64,000 bases of DNA from NCBI RefSeq assembly GCF_018991925.1, contig NW_024724368.1, positions 6,683,808 through 6,747,807 on the forward strand. Reading direction: 5' to 3'. The notes under the pieces were generated by a model that ran no database searches, was not told the origin of the DNA, and saw nothing but the letters and a program-made list of their open reading frames with translations. Both the position numbers and the translations under genes were made by a program. Shown in pieces: positions 1-10,289 of this stretch (position 1 is its first letter; each line of letters begins with the position of its first letter). Source of the DNA: Homarus americanus (taxonomy: Eukaryota > Arthropoda > Malacostraca > Decapoda > Nephropidae).

Positions 1-2443
1 CGGCTCTGAGGATGGCACTCAGTTGGTTGCAGGGTAGCGGGTGGGCAGAAACCCTGGTGCAAGCCGATATTGCCAGCCCAGGAACTGCGAACTCTTTCCT
101 AAAGGCTGCTCACGTCACACGCACCAGGCGAGGCCATCAGATAACAGCAGCAACCCTGAACATCCTACAGCACAAGGCTTATGGCAAATACACTGAAGAT
201 GCCCAAAGTGATGGTCATGAGCCCCTAGAGTTTGGTGTCTGGTGTCATCAAAGGGCTGAATGTTGTCCCTAGTTTCAGTACTGGGCAACCACCCTCAACC
301 TAGAGCTAAGTATCTTTATGTTTGTTAGATCACTACGAGAATCAAACTTCTCGCTATACATGGATGCTCTGGCTGAACTGTGTTAGTGGTTCTTTGCCTT
401 GAATCATACTCATTATTCTCGGTGGGTTCCAGTCCACCTGAAGGACATGACAGAGCTCTCGGACAAGCATCCTGATGTGGCTGTAAAGTTTCAAGCTGGA
501 TATTTCGCTGCAAAAAAGACAGCGCCGTTTTTCTGCAATGGCACTAGACCAGGCCCATGAGCAGAACAATGCCTGCATCAAAGGTGATGGTGGTGCAGTC
601 GGTTTGACTGGAAACCCTTGTGCACTTCGACGGTGGATGGTTGCAGGTCCAGAAGTAGCATGGGTCATTGCTGAATTTGAATCATCGCAGAAAGCTGAGC
701 AAATCAAGGCTAACTTCCACCATCATGAGCAAACCAACACGACGCAGGACAAGTTTCTTCAGGATGTGAAAGCACTTACACTTGTCATGGAAGAAATGGG
801 AAACCCATTTGAAGAAGAAAGTGCTGACCTAATGGTTCTTCATACAAAGGAAATCTTGTGTCCAGAAGCCGTGAAGAGTGTGCAAAATGTTGGACGAGAA
901 CAATTCCATTCATATGTAAGAGAACGCCTTAAAGACAAGTCTAAGCCTATTGGTGACACTAATAAGCTCAACAAGCTAACACTATTCAGTTCTATGAAAT
1001 CCAAGTCTCCAACTAGGAGTAAGCAGCAACTAGCCTTCGCAAAAGACGACTGTGGACTCTTCTCCAGGCTCTACATAGCCTGTCAAACAAGAGAGGGTGA
1101 TTTGGACGAATTCTTCAAGCATGAAAACCGGTCCTATCCACCAGCACTCTCCAGTAATGGGAAACTCCGCTTCAGCAAGAAGGCCGACTTACTCACACCC
1201 CTTGAACAGCTTGCTGACAAGATCACTGACGCTCCACCTGTCACCTCAATTATACTCGATGGACCTGCCGTTGTGGAAATACTGAAGCCAGGAGGCAGTA
1301 GGACATTTCAAGAATACAGCACAGCTGTATTCATTCCCTATATTGAATCACAGCTCGAATACCGATCTCGACCTGACCTGGTATGGGATTGCTACCTGAA
1401 ATCTAGGAGCCTGAAAGCAACAGTAAGATGTAACCGTGGCAAGGGCACTCGAAGACGCGGCACTGCCTCTGGTCCTCTACCTAGCAACTGGCAAAACTTT
1501 CTCCGCAACAGTGACAGTTTCCTGTCAGACCAGGTTATGCAGTTGGTTGTTAAAGAAAGTAAACAGCTGGTTGTCACAGACAAGAAACAGGTACTCACTG
1601 TTCCACCCCGGAAGGACACTGCCAACTTGGCACCATGCAACCATGAAGAGGCGGACACTAGGATGATGGTTCATGCAGCTGATGCCTTGGAATGTGGTCA
1701 CCGGCGAATACTCATTCGTACCGTCGATGCAGATGTTGTCATCCTTGGAGTTGCTCTAGCGAATGAACGGAGTGAGGTACTAGATGAAATATGGCTTACT
1801 TTTGGCACAGGAAAAAATCGACGTTACATAGCAGCACATCAAATTGCAAAGGCTCTGGGACCTGAGAAGTCGAGAGCTCTTCCAGTGTTTCACGCGATAA
1901 CGGGCTGCGACACGGTATCTGCCTTTGCAGGTTATAGCAAGAAGGCAGCCTGGGCCACATGGAATGCATTTCCGGAAGTGACAACCGCCTTCCTCAGTCT
2001 GGCTTCCACCCCAAGTGAGCTGCCTGATGGTGTCCTGTCGACACTGGAGAGATTCATCGTGCTGCTCTATGACCGTACGAGCACATGCTGTGACGTGAAC
2101 GTGCTGAGAAAGAAACTGTTTTCAAGAAAAACAAGATCACTGGAGCATCTCCCACCAACACGAGCAGCTCTGGAGCAGCACACAAAGAGAGCTGCTTATC
2201 AGGCTGGTACATATCTAGGGACAGGCTGCAATAGCGTTTGTCAGTCTGCCATCACCATGTGACTGGGGTTGGATGAAGTCGGGTGATGAGCTGGAACCAC
2301 TCTGGACCACACTCTCTGAAGTGTCAAAGTCATGCCACGAGCTCACCTCTTGCGGTAGCAAAAAACACTGCGGTGGCAAGTGTAGGTGCAAAAAAGCTGC
2401 ACTTAAATGCACTGGACTTTGTGCATGTGAAGGTCGCTGTTAG
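1..2443 (+). pseudogene. Decayed member of a multi-copy invertebrate family: nuclease-like core with Cys-rich tail
   Basis: The reading runs through three frames. Positions 12 to about 525 share one frame, broken by TAG at 270-272 and 384-386. A one-base shift near 525-532 opens a 574-codon stretch (538-2262). A second shift near 2205 moves into the frame ending at 2443, which has another TAG at 2216-2218. In the long stretch I see DQAHEQNNACIKGDGGAVGL (residues 4-23), LDGPAVV (240-246), HEEADTRM (369-376), RTVDADVVILG (394-404) and ITGCDTVSAFAG (454-465). The end is Cys-rich with CRCKK and CTGLCACEGRC. The order LDG, then EAD, then DAD, then GCD resembles FEN1/XPG-type nuclease layout; this is inference from motif spacing. 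I recall similar proteins as abundant unnamed families in marine invertebrates, which suggests a mobile or amplified origin. The 5' end lies outside the window. No terminal repeats are visible. Confidence 0.7.
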
Positions 2444-2571
2444 GGCCAAATATCTACAGAGATTCGGCCTCAATAGCCGAATATTCAGAAATTTTTTTTT
2501 AAGTTTTGGGAGTTCGGAAAATTTGTATGTTCATTTTCCTGTGTAATGCTTTTACTTGTCTTTTTCATTGT

Positions 2572-2577
2572 AATAAA
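2572..2577 (+). promoter_or_regulatory. Possible polyadenylation signal of the preceding element
   Basis: AATAAA lies about 130 bases after the final stop of the decayed reading frame, in an AT-rich stretch. It could be the element's own 3' processing signal, but the hexamer is common by chance in this composition. Confidence 0.3.
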
Positions 2578-2688
2578 CTTCGAAAACTATCACAAATGAT
2601 TTTCGTAACCCGGATTATGTATATTGATGCATTGGAATGAAATATGCAACAGTAAATACAGAAATACATAGTTTAGCGTAGCCTGAAC

Positions 2689-2718
2689 GGCGGCCATCTT
2701 GAAATTCAATATGGCGCC
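2689..2718. repeat. Near-perfect 30-bp palindrome with ATGG cores
   Basis: The two halves are reverse complements apart from one indel and one mismatch, centred on TTGAAATTCAA. Each arm carries a GGC(G)CCAT-type end close to the YY1 core (CCATNTT). It lies 246 bases past the stop of the decayed nuclease-like element and may belong to its 3' region. Confidence 0.55.
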
Positions 2719-3295
2719 CACAGAGGTTGACTTTCTAGTGGTTCCATATCTGAAAATATTCACCATGTATTACTCTATATCTGTGCCAAAGTTAATGCTT
2801 TCATCATAAAATGCACAATTGTTTGGCTATGCCGCTGTACTATCCTCCCTCCCCGCCACGCCACCTCTCCCTCCCACACACAGTCTTGGTGAAAAAAATA
2901 AATAGTAATAATACAAAAATAAACATAATTAAGGAACAAAGAAAGAAACGCAACACCCGGGTGAGGCTCCGACAATTACCTCAGCAGGCGGTGGACGTAA
3001 AACACACAACAAACGTAATTAAGATATAAAATGTTAAGATACTTCTGGTTGCAATAGTCAGCCCAACGAACCGCCTTAACCGAGTGACTGACTGACCAGT
3101 GGACTGAAAGAATATTCCTTTCATCTTAACTTTCTCCCGACCTAAGTGCATCTCGATTCATGTAAAATTATAAATATATATATATATATTTTTTTTTGCA
3201 CCAACAATAACATATCCAATTTTAGCTAGAAATATCGGAATATATGACGATTAGCCTCTCAGCTTATTTCACCTGATTAATGTTAACTGGGGAAA

Positions 3296-3319
3296 TTAGG
3301 TTAGGTTAGGTTAGGTTAA
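3296..3319 (+). repeat. Interstitial TTAGG telomere-type repeat
   Basis: About four and a half head-to-tail TTAGG units, the arthropod telomere motif, embedded in unrelated sequence. Too short to mark a chromosome end. Confidence 0.8.
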
Positions 3320-5026
3320 CGTTATAATAGTTAATCTTAAGGGGATATATGCTGGGGTTATAGGGGGGGGGGGGAGGGGTAATCTTCAAGTGATCCCAAA
3401 GTTAAATCGTCAAAATATAATGAAATCCTAAAATGTCTGACTTTTATTTCCACTACAGTTAGCACTCGAGGGCAGAACATTTATCGACCAAGACATCTGT
3501 AAGTTTATGTTTTAACCTGTCGTAATTTTTTTTCATGCTCTTCGAAAACTAACCAATGTCCTTGAATTTCTAAGGCTTTCACAACAAAATCTCAAAGCTA
3601 AGATACCTTGTTCCTCTTCTATTTCTGAATCTATTATGCTCATCAGAGAACATAATTACTGCGTATTCTAGTTATTCTTCTGTTTAAATAGTTTAATAAC
3701 TCTTCACACACGGCTTATTAAATTACTGCGAAATTCACCTTTATAATTGTTAGATATCTTCGTCAAATATTTAACCCCACGTAACCATTCCTGTGGTTTG
3801 AAAATTTTGCTGAAATTTTACCCAACCCACAAACCTAATCCGTTGTTGTTGATCGTCACGACGTTGTTGAAGAATGTTACCTCGACGAAAAGCATTCAGC
3901 TAAGACTCCTATGAAAAAACGTACTTGGAAGCCTTCACTATGGGCAAGTAGATTACCTTAAACCTTCTACATTTCTTGGTGGAGTATTATATAATCATAG
4001 AACCTTAGATCAATGCGCCCCGTGTCTTGTGGCGAGGAACTGCAGGTGTAGAGCGGTGGGTGGGGGTGGGAAAGGGGGATATAATCAAGTTGCCTCACAC
4101 ACAACACACTGACGATTCTGCGTGACCATCAACAAGACACAAGACCGTGATGATGATGCTAATGGTCCATCCTCCTCATTTAACGGCTATGATTAGTGAA
4201 TAAAAAACAAGATGTATTGACGTTATTTGGAGACTAACATTAAACAGCTGGGATAATGTAGAAAGATTCATGCTGTAAAAAATGCTAACCAAGGCCATAA
4301 TCTCCACCTTTCAACACCCGCTTCATTCTCCCTCATAACTGCTATAATTTTACCTCATCCGTCAACGTTGTCTTGGGCGGAATTTTGTGCCAAAGTAGGA
4401 GTTCTGTGCCAAGGAAAACTACTCTCTCCTGTTAACTGTGCACCCTTGCCAACACTCACACACCATCATAATATTAAGTGTTTATTGTGACTCTTGCCGT
4501 CAATAAGAGCCTCGTTATGTTGAGTCTACAGCTGCGTGTGTCATCATTAGCAACTCACTGCCGAAAGTCGCGGTAATAAACCCTATAACTGCATTAAGAT
4601 TTCTTCCCATTAAGATCGCTATAGGGCTGAGGATGTCTTGGAGAACAGGATTCGTCAATGAAAAGTACTTAATGCGCCAAATTACTACACACGTTCAGGA
4701 CATTACTCATAGTTGATAAGTTGAAAGATTGTGGACTGTGCACTTTACTCTGACAGCAGATTAAGAGCAGTAGTTTTACTCGAGGTAATTACAGGTTACT
4801 ACAGGCTAAAACATATTTCTGCCATTCACTTCGTCTCTCAGTCGTCGTTTGGAGCCGCGAAAATGTTTAAGTCTTTTGCTCAATGGTCTTGGACGTGGTA
4901 AATACCCATTACTGAATCACATACGACGAGTGCCTAATGTTCACTTAACATAACATTCTCGAATTGCTGAGTGATGCAGAGGTTTCCACAGAGAATCATT
5001 CATGCAAAAGTTGGCTGCGTTCTACA

Positions 5027-5120
5027 GGTGGTGATGGTGTTGATAGTGGTGATAGTGATGAAGGTGGTGGTGAAGGTGATGATGATTGTTAGAGTTGACT
5101 GATGATGATGATGATGATGT
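5027..5120 (+). repeat. Imperfect GTGATG/GATGAT tract
   Basis: Degenerate trinucleotide-like run of GGTGATG, GATAGTG and a terminal (GAT)n block. Confidence 0.7.
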
Positions 5121-5999
5121 CTTTGCTTACACCCATTGTTAGATTGCGAAGTTCATCTGTACGCAAATCAAATCGTATAGGATTAAAATTCAATGATATT
5201 CAAAGTCTTTCCAGATGTTAGTGACAAAGACTCCATAAAACCAACTTCAATTACAAAGGTGGAGTCAATTGAGTTGTCCTTCCGTGCTCTATATATTTTC
5301 TTTTCTTAATCAAATCCATTCCAGATGAAGTTGTAATTCTCGAAAAATGTTGGAAATCCTATTGCGAAATGACGATTCTTAGCCAAACCTGTATTATTAT
5401 TCTGGCTAGCAGGTTAGAAATAGAATTAAATTTCTCGTTTGGTTTACTTGACGTTAAGTTGAAGTTCAAACTCTGAATTACCGGGGAGCCTTGAAGTTTA
5501 AGCAAATTTTATTCTGTTCGGTTAGGTTAGATTAGGTACATAAAAAAAGTGGTCTAAAACAACAGTGACCAGAGACGTCTTATGAAAACACTGAGAACGG
5601 CCTTCAGTTCCTCACCTGTAATGGAAGAAAAAAACGCAAATTGCTAAGGTTAAAGCTACATGTTAAAGCTAACAGCCAAGCTTTATGTGGGTTAACTGCT
5701 AAAACTCGCCAAGGTTATCTAGCTAAAAACTGGGACAACTAAACTAAATCAATCCCCCAAAATAGCTGGGGGCCCTGAAGTCCATAAGTTTCTCCCGCTA
5801 GTCTGGCAATACTGGACGGGCTCTGATGGACGCAAGACTGACACGCAAACTCAGGAGACAAGGTGGCCGCCTGCGTGATGTAGACACAAGACAAACACGG
5901 CAGGCTGCTGCTGCTGCTGCGCTTAATGTATGTTGATGCTCCAGCTGCCAGGGATTATCAACGCAAACACCACTCTTACGTCTCTTATAACTGAGCAAA

Positions 6000-6071
6000 G
6001 AGGCGCGATGGCCAAGTGGATACAGTGCTCGCTTCGTATCCTACGGATCGCTGGTTCGTGCCCAAAACGCA
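6000..6071 (+). repeat. tRNA-derived SINE head (copy 1)
   Basis: Box A-like TGGCCAAGTGG at 6009-6019 and box B-like GGTTCGTGCCC at 6053-6063 are 44 bases apart, as in a real tRNA. The head (GAGGCGC..., GTGGATACAG, GGATCGCTGGTTC) matches the minus-strand copy at 25400-25526. The anticodon arm does not pair and there is no CCA-ready acceptor stem, so this is a SINE or pseudo-tRNA rather than a working tRNA gene. The closest tRNA flavour is Arg-like, which is uncertain. Confidence 0.6.
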
Positions 6072-6328
6072 GCTGCAAAAGGGTGCCTAACTTCCACAAT
6101 TAAGAAATCTGTTGCTCTGCCGTTTTGTGTACCAACGCCTTATGTCTTAGTATGCGGTGTGCTATATCCGCACTGGTCGTCGACTTATGGGATTCACTTA
6201 AGAACTTTTTTGAGATTTTGGAAGTAACCTGGTGAAACTGTAACACGATGACTGGTTGTAGTGGTAAAGAGTGTTTCAGTGGCTGGGGTCTACACATACC
6301 GTTCCTGAGCTTAAACAAATACAATATG

Positions 6329-7704
6329 AAGATGGTGGTTGTTATTTTAAAGATGGTGGTTGTTATTTTTTTAAAGATGGTGGTTGTTATTTTTTAAAGA
6401 TGGTGGTTGTTATTTTTAGATTGACGGTTGTTATTTTTAAAGATGGTGGTTGTTATTTTAAAAGATGGTGGTTGTTATTTTTTAAAAGATGGTGGTTGTT
6501 ATTTTTAAGATGAATTGGTTGTTATTTTTTAAAGATGGTGGTTGTTATTTTAAGGAATGGTAGTTTGTTATTTTTTAAAGATGGTGGATTCCCACATTTA
6601 TTTTAAAGATGGTGGTTATTTTTACAAGATGGTGGTTGTTATTTTTTAAAAGATGGTGGTTGTTATTTTAAAAGATGGTGGTTGTTATTTTAAGATGGTG
6701 GTTGTTATTTTTAAAAGATGGTGAGTTTGTTATTTTAAAAGATGGTGGTATTATTTTTAAAAGATGGTGGTTGCTATTTTAAAGATGGTGGTTGTTATTT
6801 TTAGATGGTGGTTGTTATTTTACTAAGATGGTGGTTGTTATTTTAAGATGGTGGTTGTTATTTTAAAAGATGGTGGTTGTTATTTTTAAGATGGTGGTTG
6901 TTATTTTAAGATGGTGGTTGTTATTTTTTTAAAGATGGTGGTTGTTATTTTTAGATGGTGGTTGTTATTTTTTAAAGATGGTGGTTGTTATTTTTAAAAG
7001 ATAATTGGTTGTTATTTTAAAGATGGTGGTTGCTATTTTAAAAGATGGTGAGATTGTTATTTTTAAGATGGTGGTTGTTATTTTAAAAGATGGTGGTTTA
7101 CCTTTTAAGATGGTGATTTGTTATTTTTAAAGATAGTGGTTGTTATTTTTTAAAGTGGTGGTTGTTGATTTTTAAAGATGGTGGTTGTTATTTTTTAAGA
7201 TGGTGGTTGTTATTATTTTTTAAAGATGGTGGTTGTTATTTTAAGATTGTGGTTTGTTATTTTTAAAGATGGTGGTTGTTATTTTTAAGATGGTCGTTGT
7301 TATTTTTTTAAAAGATGGTGGTTGTTATTTTAAAAGATGGTCGTTGTTATTTTTAAGATGGTGGTTGTTATTTTAAAGATGGTGGTTGTTATTTTTAAAG
7401 ATGGTGGTTGTTATTTTTAAGATTGTAGTTGTTATTTTAAAAGATGGTGGTTGTTATTTTTAAAAGATGGTGGTTGTTATTTTTTAAAGATGGTAGTTTG
7501 TTATTTTTTAAAGATGGTGGTTATTTATTTTAGATTGTGGTTGTTATTTTTTAAAGATAGTCGTTGTTATTTTTAAAGATGGTCGTTGTTATTTTAAAGA
7601 TGGTGGTTGTTATTTTAAAGATGGTCGTTGTTATTTTTTAAGATGGTGGTTGTTATTTTAAAGATGGTGGTTGTTATTTTTTAAGATGGTGGTTGTTATT
7701 TTAA
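6329..7704 (+). repeat. 1.4-kb minisatellite, unit AAAGATGGTGGTTGTTATTTT
   Basis: More than 60 tandem units of about 19-24 bp. The GATGGTGGTTGTTAT core is conserved. The A and T runs at the junctions vary in length, so the period wobbles and no reading frame persists. Occasional units carry substitutions such as GGTCGTTG or GATTGTGG. Confidence 0.95.
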
Positions 7705-7777
7705 TGTACTTCTGTGATATAAGAACTAAGTCTTTTAAAATGTAATCAGTTACTCCTTAATGCACAGCTCATAACAT

Positions 7778-7834
7778 CCCCTAACCTAACCTAACTAACC
7801 TAACCTAACAACCTAACCTGACCCTAACCTAACC
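7778..7834 (-). repeat. Interstitial CCTAA (TTAGG) repeat
   Basis: About ten CCTAA-type units with single-base drop-outs (CTAACTAACC, ACAACC) and CCTGA variants, just after the minisatellite. Confidence 0.8.
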
Positions 7835-9109
7835 ATTATCATCAAGGTAAGTACTGACGTCATTATGAACATCCGGCGAACAGGATTTTACACGTCTGGA
7901 TAAAAGTGGCGTAACAAGACCACTTTATTATTCTGACGAAGTGTATTCTGGAGACCGTACCAATCCTTGACGAGTTTAAGGCATTACAGTCCCTGGGTTA
8001 TTCATCAGGGGATATGACCAAACATTTACCTCAATTTTTGATAACTTGTGTATTAACTAACTAATGAGAAGATATGAATGACTTTGCTTTTTATTTAACC
8101 TGTCTGGTGTATGAATTAACTCACCATTATGGGTTAAGAAATGGATGTGTTGGATTTCAGAACCACATGTTAACAAAAATACCGGAGGTGGAGACCCGAC
8201 ACACACGTACAAAACACACTCACACACACACACGACCTAAGTGACCTCCCTTAGGCCAGCGAAGGAACCGAGAGATAGAAGTAGACAAGCCAATAACATC
8301 AGGACTTGAACCTCTCGTCCCCCACCCTACTCCACACAGGAGCTATTTCACATAAAAATACCTTAACAAGTCCGTGACGAATTTTCTATAACCTACGTCC
8401 ACCGGGCAAAATAAATCACGTGGTTACTAAAGTTTTTATTTAGTAGATTATAACCACGAGTATTATGATCTTTGGTTGTTTCGCATTAATAAGCCAATTC
8501 TTCAACGACTGACAATCACCCTCAGAAGATTCCTCCTCCTAAACCACCAATCAACAGTGAAGTTAAATCACAGATATGAGAATGGAGGTGGGTTATTGCA
8601 CCCTCTCACTGGCCTCAATCTTTATACTACCGAGACTGGGGAGAATAAACCCATTTTACACCTACAGGCCAACCTCTTGATTGTACCGTGACCTTACAAT
8701 ATTTCTGGTATTTGATACTTTTATTTATTTAAGGAACTGATGAAATAATTCTTCTCTTAAAATAAATGTAAAAGTTCCTCCATGAGTTTGTGCATAATAC
8801 TGTACTTAACATAGGTCTCAGAGTCACTCATGGTAAAACTCCTCTCTTGGCCTCATGTCTGGCAGATCCTACAAACACACTACAGTTTGTTTAGCCCCGT
8901 TCACTAGGGACTACTTTCTCACATTTTATTTGTGTGTACATATTTAGGCCTAGACGAGCATGCAGGAGACAGTTGAAACAGCCTGTAACCCTGCCCGCCT
9001 ACCTACCTGCCCGCCCACCTACACCATCACACCAGGAAGACAGCACATGAAACCCAGTCCTAAAAGGCCACCTGACCTACCCTAGCAAGACCTTCTTAAA
9101 AAAATTTAT

Positions 9110-9112
<3 letters not shown>
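7835..9112. other. Intergenic, no gene recognised
   Basis: Contains a short (AC)n at 8218-8233 and ordinary AT-rich sequence. A 71-codon open frame at 8476-8691 shows no recognisable domain and is treated as chance. Confidence 0.6.

Positions 9113-9168
<56 letters not shown>
9113..9168. repeat. (TA)n microsatellite bordering the Penelope-like complex
   Basis: Continuous TA dinucleotides immediately before the first terminal-type sequence of the complex. Confidence 0.95.
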
Positions 9169-9171
<3 letters not shown>

Positions 9172-9725
9172 CATGTAAATCCACAATAGAAAACATGGAT
9201 AAGATAAATCTTGATAAAATCACACGGGAAAATGGAAACAGCAGGTGCCAACTAATCTTTATTCAAGACATCTTCAGAGCAACTGGATTACATGGACAGA
9301 GGAAAATACAGGTGACCTAAAAACAGAGTCAGGTCATAATGATGACATCCACTAATCCCACCAACACACGTAAGGCTTAAAGAAGGGTGATGACGAACTA
9401 GACAGGTCAGGTCAGAAAAAAGGACCCCAAAATAACTATCATACATCAAGATCAAAGGTTTTCAAGCATTTTAACCTTGGGCCACTGACAAATAAATTTA
9501 TGTAACATATTATCAGTTTGAACTGTCTAGTCACGTCTCACCCTTCTCTTAGCTCCTCTACGTGTGTGTTGGTGGGGATTAGTGGATCATCATTATGACC
9601 AGTATATGTTTTAGGTCACCAACAATATTTAAGCCTCTCTCATATGATCAGTTGACCTCTAGAGATGTCTTAAAAAAAAGAAAGCTAAGGTACTCTTGTT
9701 TCCATTTTCCCGTGTGATTTTATCA

Positions 9726-9728
<3 letters not shown>
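9169..9728. mobile_element. Foldback derivative of the neighbouring Penelope-like element
   Basis: The left arm (9169 to about 9400) and right arm (about 9527-9728) are inverted copies of each other. Shared pieces include CTTGATAAAATCACACGGG, CAAGACATCTTCAG, GGTCATAATGATGA and CCACCAACACACG on opposite strands. The loop (about 9400-9526) carries CTTGGGCCACTGACAAATAA, which recurs at 10199-10218 beside the coding element. It looks like an internally deleted copy that kept both ends and lost all coding sequence. It is followed by a second (TA)n tract. Confidence 0.75.

Positions 9729-9792
<64 letters not shown>
9727..9792. repeat. (TA)n microsatellite between two terminal copies
   Basis: Joins the right arm of the foldback copy to the left end of the coding copy. 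Confidence 0.95.
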
Positions 9793-9795
<3 letters not shown>

Positions 9796-10250
9796 CATGC
9801 TAAATCCACAATGAAAACGTGGATAAGATAAATCTTGATAAAATCACGGGAAAATGGAAACAACGGAGTACCTTAGCTTTCGTCTTTATTCAAGANNNNN
9901 NNNNNNNNNNNNNNNNNNNNNNNNNNNNNNNNNNNNNNNNNNNNNNNNNNNNNNNNNNNNNNNNNNNNNNNNNNNNNNNNNNNNNNNNNNNNNNNACATC
10001 TTCAGAAACAGATTACAGGACAGAAACTTAAATATACAGGGTGGCCTAAAAACGAGGTCAGGTCATAATGATGACATCCCTACCCACCAACACAACCGTA
10101 GAAAAGCAGAAGGGTGGTGACGTGACTAGACAAAGTCAGAAAAGGACCCTAAAATAACTGTCATACATCAAGATCAAAGGTTTCAGCAGTTTTAACCTTG
10201 GGCCACTGACAAATAAATTTATGTAACATATTATAGTTTTGACTAACCAT
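9793..10250 (-). repeat. Terminal/3' untranslated segment of the Penelope-like element
   Basis: Matches the left arm of the foldback copy from TTTCATG through CTTGATAAAATCAC to CTTGGGCCACTGACAAATAA. Its outer part matches the right terminal segment (11790-11945) in inverted orientation. It lies downstream of the GIY-YIG relic in the sense of the element. Confidence 0.7.
9896..9995. other. Assembly gap of exactly 100 N
   Basis: The bases on either side (TATTCAAGA and ACATCTTCAG) abut almost perfectly when compared with the related copies at 9264-9277 and 11872-11886. The 100 N are therefore probably a placeholder, not missing sequence. Confidence 0.95.
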
Positions 10251-10289
10251 CACTAAGGTTTATTGATTTAATTCTTAATCAAACTAGCT

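Larger units (their letters stand above)
2719..5999. other. Intergenic, no gene recognised
   Basis: Only short low-complexity pieces are visible: a (TA)n/T run near 3173-3197, TTAGG units at 3296-3319, a G run at 3362-3374 and GTGATG-type repeats at 5027-5120. Open frames here are short and match no family I know. Confidence 0.6.

Noticed and set aside
6000..6071. Functional tRNA gene
   Set aside because: Boxes A and B are present but the anticodon and acceptor stems do not pair; a related copy exists at 25400-25526, so SINE is the better call.
6271..6513. 80-codon frame with DGGCYF repeats
   Set aside because: Arises from the 21-bp-like minisatellite units and ends when the period changes.
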